Source: Arbacia lixula (taxonomy: Eukaryota; Echinodermata; Echinoidea; Arbacioida; Arbaciidae). From it: a stretch of 64,000 nucleotides of DNA. Made by a program: the position numbers and the translations under genes. Location: NCBI GenBank assembly GCA_963669155.1, contig OZ022589.1:10875965-10939964 (forward strand). The letters run 5' to 3'. The notes under the pieces were generated by a model, which was not told the DNA's origin, ran no database searches, and saw only the letters and a program-made list of their open reading frames with translations. Of the stretch, positions 31,011-47,900 are shown piece by piece; position 1 is the first letter of the stretch, and each line of letters begins with the position of its first letter.

Positions 31011-32316
31011 TTAATAAGTCATACAAATGTGTATCACTTCTATTTTTGAAGGAATTGTGCTTCTCATTTCTGCTATATGTTGTATTTGTATTGAAGTGCC
31101 GAGTGAATAGAAATAAACATAATAGAATGACAGACTTTAATTGTAGCACCCCTCTAAAATACACTTTGGAGCTTGCTGCTCACAAACAGAAAAATCGTGC
31201 AAGAAATGGGGCGTGAATATCATGCATGAGTGTGTATGTGTGTGTGTGTGTGTGTGTGTGGGGCGGGGGGGGGGGGGGGTGGGGTGATAGGGACCGAGGC
31301 CAGAGGGTGTCAAAATCAAATTAATTAAATGAGGGCCCCTAGTGAGGTTTTCCCAGCCATCTATTTTACGTGTGGTATACACAGAACATGATAAACGTAT
31401 TTCATTTGATGTAGAATGTATAATTCAAAAGACTCCAGGAATTAAGTACTTATGATTTTTTTAATGAATGTTTGAGAAAAACATTTTTATGTGGATTTAC
31501 ACCTTTTGGGAATGAAACCTACATTTTATTGTTTTTGGGAATGAAACCTACATTTTATTGTTTTTGAGAATGAAACATGATTTTGTAGCCTAATTAGATT
31601 TTCACACTTTTATCTGGAATTTGAAATTGCAGTACATGTTTCTAAAATATGGATTTAAACCCTTTTGCAATGACAGCCAATTTTCCACATACAGTGTATC
31701 TCACTTTCAAACATGCTCTTACCCGATACACACGCATAGTTAACCTAGCTACTAGGCTGAGAAGTGCATGGACACGACCGAGTCTGTAAGCAACTATCTC
31801 TGGTAAGAGAGACTATGCCCTAATCCCACTTGCTGGCCTCTCCACAGATGAGGAGAGGCCAGGCCCGAAAGCTGGAATAGGGCGTAGTCTGTGCTACCAG
31901 ACATAGTTGTAAGCAGACTCGGTTTGTGCCCATGTACTCCACAGGCTAGTAACTAGGCTAACGCACAGAATCAAACGTACGATGTGTTACAGTTCATCTT
32001 ATTACATTACAACATTCTCTAAAATCATGTAAGTCAATTAGAATAGAATGTAAGCAGAAGTAATGACTCAAACTCGATGCCATATATCGTTGGAATATTC
32101 ATTTAATTTTATTTCGATTGACATATATTTTCAAATTAATGAATTAATCATAATTCGTATGAAGAACAAAGACTAAAAATGGTTAACTTTGTTAAACATG
32201 TTTACGATAAATGAAAAAGCTGAAATACATACAATATATCCCAAGAAAATGTGCTATTCATCACCCCCAAATACATCCATCCCAACAAATGTTTAAAGGT
32301 CATGAAATAAAAACAG

Positions 32317-32772
32317 GTGGCAGTTTATCCCGGCCAAAAACAATTGAAGAGCTTGTTTGCAAAAGGGGTTAGATCCACTTTAGACCATTCTGAGAAAATC
32401 GATCTACTTTTTTACTCTCCCATATTGCACTATATATCTTATGCGAAACTATATGATCATGATATACTACCCTACCATTTAAGCATGAAATTGGGTATAA
32501 AAGAAATCTACCTGTCTTCATATTTTAAAAATATTTTTTCAAAAAATTACCTCTGTGGATCTTTTATAGCCCCTTTTTACAAACAAACTGAAATGGATCT
32601 AACCCCTTTTGAAAAAGAAGTGATTTTTCTTTGCCATTTTTGTCCACTTTTTAATGGGAATTTCAACTTTTGTTTGGTATCATCTTATATAGAGCTACTT
32701 CAAATCTATACATTGAGGGGAAAAATCAAATTTGATGAAAAATGGATTGCAAATGAGTTTTTCAATGGATAA
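32317..32772 (+). other. Unassigned 151-codon open frame in a repeat-like insertion
   Basis: The open frame lies almost entirely in a block absent from lysozyme unit A. The block carries an internal inverted repeat (AAAAGGGGTTAGATCCACTT near 32357 and its mirror near 32590). The peptide is rich in F, Y, I, L and K with no recognisable domain or signal peptide. It is more likely an open frame in an AT-rich mobile element than a gene. Confidence 0.3.
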
Positions 32773-32962
32773 TTCTTCTTCATGAAGAGACCCCATATGA
32801 TAAACAGCATGATTTACAGCAAGAAATTGACACCTTATGTCTACCATAGTGTACATTACATTATTATGCCTAGATCTACCATGGACCCGACTATATGTAT
32901 CTACTAACTCTGTAGGGTAGGGCCATGTTTAGCTAGCTAGTGCTTCATAGCTTCACCCTTGC

Positions 32963-37100
<4,138 letters not shown>

Positions 37101-37198
37101 TATGTTTTCAGTCAGTCCAGCTTCAACAACTTCGGAGGAAAGAATCTCGTGATTGCTGTTGGTTCCAAATGAATTCGCTTTCGGTTTGAACCGAAGTT

Positions 37199-37204
37199 TT
37201 TATA
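37199..37204 (-). promoter_or_regulatory. TATA box of lysozyme gene B
   Basis: The minus strand reads GTGTATAAAAACTTCGG, 99 bases before the ATG. It is conserved with gene A, as are TTGGAACCAACA and CACGAGATTCT downstream. A CACGTG E-box lies about 25 bases further upstream and is not kept in A, which has GCGTGACGC there. Confidence 0.75.
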
Positions 37205-38260
37205 CACATAAGTCGCTCAAGCGTCACGTGGATGGGCGTACATGACGTCAGGGTTTTCCCCTTCCGAAAACCCAAACGACACCAACAACGAATAAATCAA
37301 TCGATATGGAGGAGCTTGTCAGAATATGGCGTTGCGTGCCAGAATGAATTCCTTTTTTTTCTGGCAGTGGCGTACGTATGATATAAAGGGGCCTTAATGT
37401 GCCAGTGGCATCTCTGATTGAGCCCAGAGAGGAAAGTCAGCCTCTGTCGTCCTCTTGATCTACGTCCCTGAACAGCACCAGTGAAGGCAACTTTCTCAAG
37501 AGCATTCTTGCGAAGGATGTGGCATAAGAAACTTATTTGTCTTATGACAATAGCTTGAAGTAACTTTCGAGGTGACTTTGCTCTTTCTAGGACATCTTCA
37601 TTTGTAACATAATCATTCCACGATCATCCTACGTAGAAACCACACTTCCGTCGCTTCTAAACGCTGTTGCATAGATTTACTTATAATCCAGCATTCCGAT
37701 CCATAAAGAATATAGTCTGCCAAAAAGTTCGCATATACGCCCCTTCCGCTGCAGCCCCCCCCCCCCCCCCTCCTCCACTGCCCTCGATTCCTGCCACCTC
37801 CCTCTCCCCCGTCATCTTCCCTCCCCGTCCCCAAAATGCATTTGGGGCGACATTGCGCAAGTGGTATTCTACTCCCCCTCCGCCCCCCCCCCCTCCAATC
37901 GTAATAGATCTTCCTGATACGCCATTCATTCTTATGCGCGAGATGCCGCTTTCTCATGCATTGAGAATCTTAATCTTCATTAATGAAGGTTATTGAATTA
38001 TTGCTGCCCACGGTTTCAATGCAACATTTGTCAAACATGGCAAACCTAATGCTGGTGGTATTTAGGCTGTAGACCACACGTCAGATGATAAACGCATTAT
38101 TCGAGCGCTGTACATGCATATCCTCTAATCCAGGATATTTTGGCAGAAATCCTCCTGGTCGATAATATTCGACTTTTCGATATCGATCCTGTAACATGGC
38201 TGTGAGTGCTTTAAAACGTACTTTCACTGTAACTCTCACACAGACACACGCATACATACA

Positions 38261-38440
38261 AACGTACATACAAAGAGAGGGAAAGAGAGGAGAAAGACAC
38301 ACACACACACGACTACACATGCTACTTCTCCCCCCCCCCCAAAAAAAAAAAAAACAAACAAACAAACGATTGAATAAATAGATAAAGAAATGAATAAATA
38401 CATGCACACATTATACAACCCTCCCCCACCACCCCTCCCC

Positions 38441-38533
<93 letters not shown>

Positions 38534-39240
38534 TTCATTCACACAAATATTCGCAGCACACATACGCACTACACTACATCATTTACATGTATAAACAAGA
38601 AAAACACTATAGTACTCAGATAATGAACGCCTGCACTGCCTTGTCAGGTCGTTGCAACATAATATTCGTGGTTGGGGCCCATGGTCATGATGGTTGCAAT
38701 GAGGAAGTACATGCAAGCATGAATTCTAGTTCACTTTTTGCATGTAGCATGCATCCATACGACGCCGCGTTCAAACCTATATGTAAGGATCGCGTACTTT
38801 CTTCTTTTCCCAGGCTTCCGGAGAGTCATAGGAGAAGGAAGTTTAATTATGAAACTAAATCGGTTACATCATATATGAGGAATATCTTTTATCGCACATC
38901 CTGTAATCCGATTTGTTAATATTATGACTAACATGCTCATTCGCTCACGTATCAGTTTCGATTCCGGATCGCTTTCACTTGCGTCGTAAACGATAAGACC
39001 GAAACATCCACGTAATCAGTGAAAAATCAAGGGCAGCAGCTGGGGGTGGGGTGGTGGGAGTCATGATTTATGTTGTGTGCAGTATAATTCCATACATTTT
39101 TCTTCTTCTGATTTTGAGAGCCTGTTTTTTTTCTTCTATAAGGTATGTGTGTAAACACGTATTTTTAATGATGTTTCAAATACACAGGTAAAAGGATGCA
39201 TACCTTTTAAATGCAATGCACATTTTCCAAATCTAGGGAT
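38261..39240. other. Microsatellites and repeat fragments, no gene
   Basis: Holds (CT)n at 38443-38489 joined to (CA)n at 38490-38530. A copy of the centre of the 21.8-22.3 kb fold-back lies at 39070-39230. A 110-codon open frame at 38587-38919 has no recognisable features. Confidence 0.5.
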
Positions 39241-40239
39241 CTGGGGGGGGGGGGGGGGGGGAGGTCATTTCCATCTCCCCAAGAAAGGAGTAACAAGGAG
39301 AGTTAAGAGGTCAACGCCACTTCTCACGGGATTTAAAAAAAAAGGCCACCGGGGTGATAAAAAATTGTCCAATAGGGGGGAAAATACAACACTCAACACC
39401 CCCGCTTTAGCGACTCTGGCCCTGGAATGTCTCATCCCTTTGTATGTCAGATAAACAGATGCTCTATCGGATTTGTGTGTATACGGTGTGAAATCATGCA
39501 CATAATAATCATGGCACAAAAAGAGTTAACAAAGATGTTAACCTTGGCATGTCTTACCCCCCCCCCCCCCCATTAGCAAAGAGCTGGATCCGCCTCTAAA
39601 GCTCGGATTAGCAGAAAATTATATATATTATAAGCTCGATTGTCTTGTGGGATAATGATTTTTTGAGGTAATGCTTCTTTTATTAGCTGGTACATGAAAG
39701 AATTTAGACTGTAAACTTGAAAATCAGGATATTTCAGGACTTGATTTTGGTAAAATGAATTACATGTATTTGGGTGCTGTCGGTAGCATGTTCCACATTG
39801 TGACGTGATAAACCCCTTTACCAATTGATATACAGAAATTGGAGTGCGAAAGCAAAGCGGAGTAGGTTAGAGACATAAAAGTGCGCGTGCGGGGGAGAAA
39901 GTCGCAGTTGAGTTTGTTAATAATTCCTATGTTACGCATGCACAAGTGAGAGCATCCCATCGTCAACATATAGCCTACACCCATGAATTTAGTGGATTGT
40001 AAGCCCACTCTTTGTAAGATAGCTGTATGTTTTAACATAGTGTTTGGGAATTTAAAGTGAAATATTTTTGCCGAAAAGCATGTAATTCGTTTCGTCAAGG
40101 TTTAGTTAGAGAATGTAAATTTACATGTAATATCCAGCTGTTTACGTTTTTGAGTTACTATGGCTCAGTAACTCCAGAACCCTGACTCCAATGCCTTTAT
40201 CCTTAATTCGGAATGTTACATGCAGGTGTCTACCGTTAA
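39241..40239. other. No gene recognised
   Basis: G-run at 39242-39262 and C-run at 39557-39571. AT-rich, otherwise without repeats or exons that I can support. Confidence 0.45.
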
Positions 40240-40690
40240 TACTGGCGGGACAGTCGAGACACGGCACAGGTGTAGGTTTCCGGGGATTCCCCCTTTAACA
40301 ACAACCGTAGCGCTGAACAGCACGCTGCCCGCTGCGCAGTGAAGATTTACCAGCACAGCTAATGCACATCGTATTGGCTTTCACATGCACGTTGTCGGCT
40401 GAGCACTATAGCTACTATACAGCGCAACTACCTCACATGGCTGCTAAAACTGTTTGGCCTCAGGAAGTACAACTAGGCTGTGTATCTGCTGCAAGGGAAA
40501 GTACCCCATCAAATATCGACCAGTAAGCTAGGTCATGATCGTAGATCTGACGACTGGGTGCCTGGCCTTGTTTAGTGTTAGTGGGGAATACCCTGTCTGG
40601 ATCGAGGGGCTGCCTGGGCCTGGGGGAGCTAGGACGCATGCCCATGGATGAATGCCAGGTCTGTGAACGCGCAGTCACGCCAATTGCCTA
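40240..40690 (+). promoter_or_regulatory. Candidate promoter region of the death-domain gene with kB-like site
   Basis: A locally CpG-richer stretch about 1.3-1.7 kb upstream of the first recognised exon. GGGGATTCCCC at 40282-40292 is a perfect palindromic match to the NF-kB/Rel consensus. A non-coding first exon could start here, but no donor is decisive. The link to the downstream gene is inference. Confidence 0.35.
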
Positions 40691-41130
40691 GTTCATGTTC
40701 TTGACCAACCTACCTCCATCATTTACGTACTACTGGGATGGGCGTGCAATCTACATCACTACTAATTGAGTACTACTAGCGACAGCACGTTCTTGAGGTG
40801 GGTTAATTACATTTGAACTTGGTACCTTAAAACCTAGACAGAAACAACCATATTTCATTCGGGGCTTTCTTTAATCAAAATTATACATTGTAGGTAGGGG
40901 TGTTCAGACAGGAACATGAGAGAAGCCAGATGCAATCTCAGCAGATCCAACGTCCTACAGAAACTGATTTTTCGGACTGCTTATAACCATACCTGCAGCA
41001 ATTGCTTAAACAAATACAATGCGAACTTATTGATTCTTCCATGTGACATACCTGGAACATTTCTGACATATGTTTACAGGTACTCCCATGAAAGGTTGAT
41101 GACATTTTGTGAAGACGTGTGTGATACTAG

Positions 41131-41378
41131 TGACTGCAGCTCAAAGGAATTAGCATAGGGTAAGGGAAAGGGAAGAAAGGGAAGGAGCCTTTGTTTTAAA
41201 CCATTGTATATTTTGTTCAGTTCAGCATGAAATGTGATGCTTAAGCCTAAAATTAAAGCATCATGTGTCAAGCTGAACTGGACAAATTATACCACGGTTT
41301 AAAACTGCATGATGCGGCTCCATTCCCTTCTTCCCTTTCCCTTTCCCTATGCCAATTATTCCTGTGAGCTGGAGTGTA
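41131..41378. mobile_element. Palindromic MITE (CACTCCAGCTC family), copy 1
   Basis: The arms carry GCATAGGGTAAGGGAAAGGG and its mirror CCCTTTCCCTTTCCCTATGC. The ends are AGCTCAAAGGAAT and a mirrored GAGCTGGAGTG followed by TA. The hairpin is about 240 bp. A cleaner copy is at 60201-60431. Confidence 0.8.
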
Positions 41379-41481
41379 GGTGGAGTTTCAATGCTGACTA
41401 TATGTGCATAAAATTCTGTCCATTGTTCTGCTCATTTCTACCTAGTTTGATGTCACAATTAATGTCATCTTGATCTGAGAT

Positions 41482-41806
41482 GAGGGGGGGGGGGGGGAAA
41501 CATGTTTCACCAAGCTGTTCTATTCAGCTTAGAATAACTTTATGCGTGTCTCATGGTGACCCTTTCTTAATGAGATACTCCAATTTGTTCCTGTTTCAAC
41601 ATAGTGGGGGTTAATTTCCAACAATCCCAATCAAATTTGACAAATCATAAACTTTGATTTCAGGCACTTGTTAGCAAGAATTTTAATTTATTAACATCAC
41701 ATTTGAACTTAAGCTGATAGGAATCAACATCTATGAAAATCTGATGAAGCACAAGAAAGGGTCCACCAGTCGTGTGTAAGAACTGCTTGGTGAAATACCC
41801 CCCTGT
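41482..41806. mobile_element. Fold-back element (GTTTCACCAAGC family)
   Basis: Left end G-run plus GTTTCACCAAGCTGTTCT, right end AGAACTGCTTGGTGAAATAC plus C-run. Arms extend inward (GGTGACCCTTTCTT mirrored by AAGAAAGGGTCCACC). Related full copy at 56640-56997 and a truncated copy at 42285-42349. Confidence 0.75.
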
Positions 41807-41967
41807 AGGACTTTTTGGAGCTGGCCGGGGCACAGCAGTGCTAAGAAAAGTTATTTTAGAATAATATTTTCATAGTGATTTTGTAGTACATTTGCATCAA
41901 GAGAAGTTGATCAATGAATAATTAGATGTGAGGGGACCTGTAAGTCAAAACTCAAGTTCTTTTGCAG

Positions 41968-44900
41968 GATACCATCCATGACCACAGTACAAATTAGCAA
42001 CATGCCGTTACCGGCGGCCTTGGTTGCCACGGATACCGAGAGAGATGTCCAGATGACGACGCCTGGAGCTGGCTCCGAGCAGCGGCTGCAGGGGCCAGTG
42101 GACATTGGGCAGATGTTTGACCACCAGGCCCGGTGTTTTGACCAGCTGAAGGAGGCCGTGCAGAGGAGAGACGCAGAGCTGCTGGACCGTATCTCTGCCC
42201 TTGAGCAGCAGAACGAGATGAAAGACCAGGAGATCGCAGCTCTAAGGTCACGACTCGCCGTTGCTTTGAGGGTAAATATAATGCCAGGGGGTGTTTCACC
42301 AAGCCGTTCGTAAGCTAAGAACGACTTTACGCACAACTAGTAACTTAAGGTCTGTTCTATAATTACACATATTATTACTGTCCTCCCTCTGGCTCCCAAA
42401 AACAAACAAATAACACAATAATACACTTCAATTATTGTGGGATAGCCTGACAACGACTACTAAGAGCCGGCCTTTTATTATGTATAAATGTTTAACAAAC
42501 ATTTCTTCTCGTTTCCTTCAGGAAACCGGACCGAGCGTGTTCCAGGATAAAAAACCAGAGATAAAACTCAACGAGAATAAAAACTCTGGAAAACCTTAGG
42601 AGACACAGCCATGTCATAACATAACACAACACACTTTCATTGCAAATAAAAGTTGTCTCGTTGAAAGTTCAAGCTAGAATGATTCAATTACGTACTAATT
42701 GATGCCACGTACCCCCGTACGTGCCCTGGTCACCGTGGCAGAATTAGCTCGCACACCTGTACGAGCTACCTATGCAAATTACATTCCATTGGGACAACGG
42801 CCCCGTACCCAACATAAGTATGCATTAATTAACGATACAAACAACATTTGTCTGCTATACAACCGTACCGCAGACAAATAACAGTCTGTTCTATAATTAC
42901 ACATATTATTACTGTCCTCCCTCTGGCTCCCAAAAACAAACAAATAACACAATAATACACTTCAATTATTGTGGGATAGCCTGACAACGACTAGAATTCA
43001 AAGAACGGGAGCAAAAGGTGAAAGAAGAGAAATGACCGATTATAATTCAAAGTCATGCCCATAATACTTGATGTAACTCGGCTAGATATCGACAACAAAT
43101 TTTGTTCATCCATACACATGAACAAACCTTTTGAATCGTGTCCGATTGACTCCTTGAACATTTTTCAACATTGTTTACTATAATGAAATACAAAGTTAGT
43201 ACACAACTGACAAATGAACCCGATATGGACCAAAAAAGGACAATCTTGCCCGTCTAAACATACTACCTCGTCTGAATACAACTGATTCCGAAGTATATTA
43301 GATTTCAGGGAACACATGCTAAAAACTTGCCTTTCTCACCTCGTACATAAAAGTACAGAATTCTGTCATTGAATGGTTTGATTTATAACCATGAAATTTT
43401 ATTTTTCCGGAATGTCTTAATTAATTCTTTCAAGAAAAGAAGACGCTTTTTGTACATTATATGACTAATGGTGCTGTTTTTCCATCAGCTATCTCAAATT
43501 ATGTTCAATCTTTGATCAATCATGCAGTGAATTTCCTTCCACATGGAAACGATATAAGTAATTCTCCTGAAAGAAAATTTATGATTATTTAATCATGTCA
43601 CATGTTTAAAGTGAACAAGAATAGATTGCCCAAGGCACGAACAGATACACCTTTGTCATTAACATGTTTCGAAAATGATCAAAGCAAAAGTTGTACTTAA
43701 AAACCTATATCTTACATATATTTAAACGCACGAAACCTTGTGCTATTTCTCAAGTCGAACGAAAACAAAACGACCCCCCAAAACAAAAGAACCCTTTTCA
43801 TAATTCCAAACACTTGGTAACCAATAATTTGTTCTCCAAACTATCATCAACATAGTCGTCTTCAGACTTTTCGCTCTTCTATCGCTCGTGCCTCTTCCAA
43901 AGCCTATCTGGCACGGAAGCTCAGGCAGCGGCGATAGCCCCTCCTGATCTGAGTGAAGGCCCAAACTAGCATCTTTCCCGTATAACTCCCGCAAACGAGC
44001 TAATACTGTTTCCCAGGGCCCTGGTTTAACTTAGACAAACCATTTCTCCGTTTGTTACATTAAGCAGATATGAATACAAATTGATCAGACCTCTCGAGAA
44101 TACCTGCCTTATCCACATATTCTCTTAAAATTTCCACTGGACAGGCATTTCTAAAAAAAAAAAAAAAATATCTTCACAACCTTCGTACTTCTTGCATAAA
44201 TCAATGATTTGGCGCGAAAACCCGCGCCTTCTTGACAACGGGTCTCGACGACCTTCGTTTAGCACTCTCCAAAATAAGTTTAACGAAAGCGTTATCCATT
44301 GGATCAACTTCTCCTCTCATGCTATTTGCCCATTTTATTGACTACAGTGCTGCCTGAATCACACCGAATGAGGACCCTTGAGATATTAAACTTGATATAT
44401 ACAATGCGACGTGTATGGGATCTGCTGGTAATGCTCTGCCCCCCTCTGCTATGATGCAAGACTCCTATCTCTTGAATGAACCAAATTACTTGCTCTTAGT
44501 CCCTTCGCGTCTGGCCCCTATGATGTGAAGAGCCATGATGACTGCCTGGTCGATCAGACTCTCGGATCGAACCCCTGCGTCGTCCACCGCACCTTGTATA
44601 GCCTCCTGGACGCCTAAAGCTGAAATTGGGAAAAAAAAAAAAATATAGTGCAGCACTATAATCTTATCTTCAATGCGATCAGCCTAAAGTTGCTTCGAGG
44701 GCTTACAAAAATTCAATTTTGTCTCCGCCCCCTCATCACTACACTAGAGGGCAACAGCTCATATTCTTTAACAAATGAGAAGAACCCCTCACCATCCCAA
44801 ATCTTGGGCCAAAAGGGAGCAGATTTCCAATATGGGACTATTAATGTGCCCCTTGCCTTTTCCCGCACTAATTCTTCGACCGTTCTAGCAATGACTCGAG

Positions 44901-47900
44901 GTGGTGGTACCCACCAATTTATATCTTTCTCCCAACTCTGAGAAAAAGAGCATCATTATCAGTTGTTTCATTACACCACCATCTGGAATTAAACTTCCTA
45001 CATTTGGTATTATAATGGCAAGCAAAACTGTCATACACACTTCTGATCTAACCTATAGTACACGCCCCAATTTTCATGCCAGTCGACACTGTCGACGTCC
45101 TACTCAAATCATCAGCCCGCTTGTTCTCACCTCTGGGTATCCAACCCGGGTCCATTTTCACATTGTTTTCTTCAAAAACTTACTGTAATCTCAAACCCTT
45201 TTGTTGCAAGGCGGAATTAGCACTCCCCTTTCTCATGGTTTTCACAACATCCTTGTCTGTGTACCAACGTACATTTCGCCCTTCCAGGCGATGCTCGAGT
45301 GACAGTACCATTCTCACAACGGCCTCGAGCTCGACCTCTCCCCGTGGAGCTTTGAATCCATTTTCACATTGTTTTCTTCACAAACTTTCTGTATTCTCAA
45401 AGCCTTTTGTTGTAAGGCGAAATTAGCACCCCCTTTCTCATAATTTCCGCAACATCCTTGTTGTCTGTGTACCAACGTACACTTCGCCCTTCCAGGCGAT
45501 GCTCGAGTGACAGTACCATTCTCACAACGGCCTCGAGCTCGACCTCTCCCCGTGGAGCTTTGAATCCATTTTCACATTGTTTTCTTCACAAACTTTCTGT
45601 ATTCTCAAAGCCTTTTGTTGTAAGGCGAAATTAGCACCCCCCCTTTCTCATAATTTCCGCAACATCCTTGTTGTCTGTGTACCAACGTACACTTCGCCCT
45701 TCCAGGCGATGCTCGAGTGACAGTACCATTCTCACAACGGCCTCGAGCTCTCTCCACGTGGAGCTTTGAATCCTCTCAGACTCAGACCAAAATCCCATGA
45801 GCTCGCGTTATCACTCTCAACTATATAACCCCCGTATCCAAAACCGGAGGCATCTGTGTATACTTACCAATTGTACGTAACCACACCTGATATACTATAC
45901 TATTCAACTTGTCTACACTTTCCCTCCAATAAACAAACTCTGCCAGCATGTTTGATGTTACCAAGGTATGAGCATTCCAGTTCGCCCTACTGTTCATACA
46001 CCTGAACAATTCCCTTGTCTTCAACTGTACCAATGATCCTAACGCCGTGTGCGTATTGACACTATCTTTCATACGGCCTTTGGTAACTTTGCTAAGAACC
46101 TAACGTGCGTAGGTGTACTAAGCTTCCGACTTTTAGAATGGAAATTGAAAACCTCAAATAGTCGATGCGATTCTTTGAGATTCGCAACTGATCGATTAGA
46201 AATTCATAATCTAATCCTAGTCAGGAAGTTTGTGGTTTTGGCTCCCACTGACATTTTTCTTCAGCAGGAAGAAAACCTAGATCTTTGAGATATTTTTGCA
46301 CTAAGACACTTAGAGAATCGGCCCCTTCCTTAATGGCATTTTCCGCGATTCCGTCGTCAAGGAACATAATTACTTTAATGACCCTGATCACGCCAATGAC
46401 TGACGACAGATCTCATCACTTTGGCGAATACATACCCCTCGGTAAAAAAAGATGCCCAAAGGTAAAACGTTGCACACGTAATACTTCCTTACTACACCAA
46501 AATCCCAGGCAAATACCAAATATTGCCTATGCTCATGAGCTATATCAATGTGATGATAGGCCGACTTTAGGTCGAACGTGAACGCATAGTCACCCATTTC
46601 AAACACATCTTTCACAGCAGAAGCATCTTCATACTTTAACTTCTCTTTGTATAAATGAGGATTACATTTTCCTCTTCTGACACAGTTATAAGATTTACTA
46701 CATGAGGCCTCTCTTCAGCCTCGGTAATACATTTCCTCTCTATCAATTTACGTATCTCACTCCCAACAAATTTCAAATGATCTCTGGCAGAGAAATTATT
46801 GAGCAAATTAACCCTTAAAGAGGTTGAATATAAGGGTAATTTGTACCCTTGATCGATTATACCACAGATGTATTTATCAGAATTTATTCTTTCCCAACAT
46901 TCCATCCTCTCTCATAGCCTCCTTGCAGTAGATGGAATTTGGCCAGCTACGAAACTCGTTTCACATTCCGTTTCAATTCACGGTGAAACTTCACTTTTGT
47001 TTCAATTCACACCTCATCATAAGTAAGAAAGTATCACTTAGCTTTGTGTTGTAGGGAAGATTAGTGGTAAATTCTCTGCAGTCAGCTCTCCAATGCCCTG
47101 CTTTTCCACACGAAAAACACGAACCCGGCTTTCAGCTCGACTGTGATCTCGACCGTTTCTCGTTGGTTCCGGCAACACCGGAACCGCCCCTTCGGCAATC
47201 TTTATGTGCGAGTCTTTCTTGCCATCTCTCCCCTCATCTACCATCAATGCGTCTCCCTCTATCAACTTTCTAGTGACTTTGACATTGACTTTGTACTGTT
47301 CTTCGTTTCCGCGTTTTTGGAACTTGTACATGTCCTTCTTCATCTCCTCAATTCCCGCTATTTAAAATTCGCTAAGCTCTCTATGGTTGTCATTCACTCG
47401 CTGCTGAAAAGTTCCTAATTTATAGAAATCAACGAATCAATCTGGCTTAGAAGCCCCGCCTGGCTTTCTTGAATTTCCGCGCTCACGAGGTCAGCGACTG
47501 CGGTCGGCTCCACAGTAGTTGTCTCGTTGAAAGTTCAAGCTAGAATGATTCAATTACGTACTAATTGATGCCACGTACCCCCGTACGTGCCCTGGTCACC
47601 GTGGCAGAATTAGCTCGCACACCTGTACGAGCTACCTATGCAAATTACATTCCATCGGGACAACGGCCCCGTACCCAACATAAGTATGCATTAATTAACG
47701 ATACAAACAACATTTGTCTGCTATACAACCGTACCGCAGACAAATAACATTTTTAGCATTGAAAGCTTGATACAAAGAAGGTTGAAGTCTTGGGTGTTGA
47801 AGGCAATACTTTCTAATAGGTCAGGCCTTAAATTTTTAAATTTAGTTAGAAATATGACTTGGACAAACAATGCTGAAGGTCTGTGTAAATGCAGAGCAAA

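Larger units (their letters stand above)
42350..47749 (-). mobile_element. DIRS-order tyrosine-recombinase retroelement with split direct repeats (PAT/Ngaro-like)
   Basis: Read on the minus strand the order is A1 (47749-47517), Gag-like, RT, RNase H, tyrosine recombinase, B1 (42993-42884), A2 (42883-42651), a 191-bp spacer, B2 (42459-42350). B1 and A2 are directly joined, as expected if they copy the circle junction B2-A1. A1 and A2 are both 233 bp with one difference seen; B1 and B2 are both 110 bp with none seen. No target-site duplication is visible, as is normal for integration by a recombinase. Coding frames carry stops and frameshifts. The element lies antisense in intron 1 of the death-domain gene. 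Confidence 0.88.

Noticed and set aside
38587-38919. 110-codon open frame
   Set aside because: No domain or splice context; adjacent to microsatellites and repeat fragments.
40916-41158. 80-codon cysteine-containing frame upstream of the death-domain gene
   Set aside because: Its 3' half overlaps a repeat also found in the loop of the 48956-49604 fold-back, and its end lies in a hairpin MITE; no in-frame splice to 41968 was found.
42651-47749. Ordinary LTR retrotransposon (Ty3/Ty1) interpretation of the 233-bp repeats
   Set aside because: The 110-bp B repeats, the B1-A2 abutment, the recombinase motifs instead of integrase and protease, and the DIRS-type RT fit a split-direct-repeat element better.
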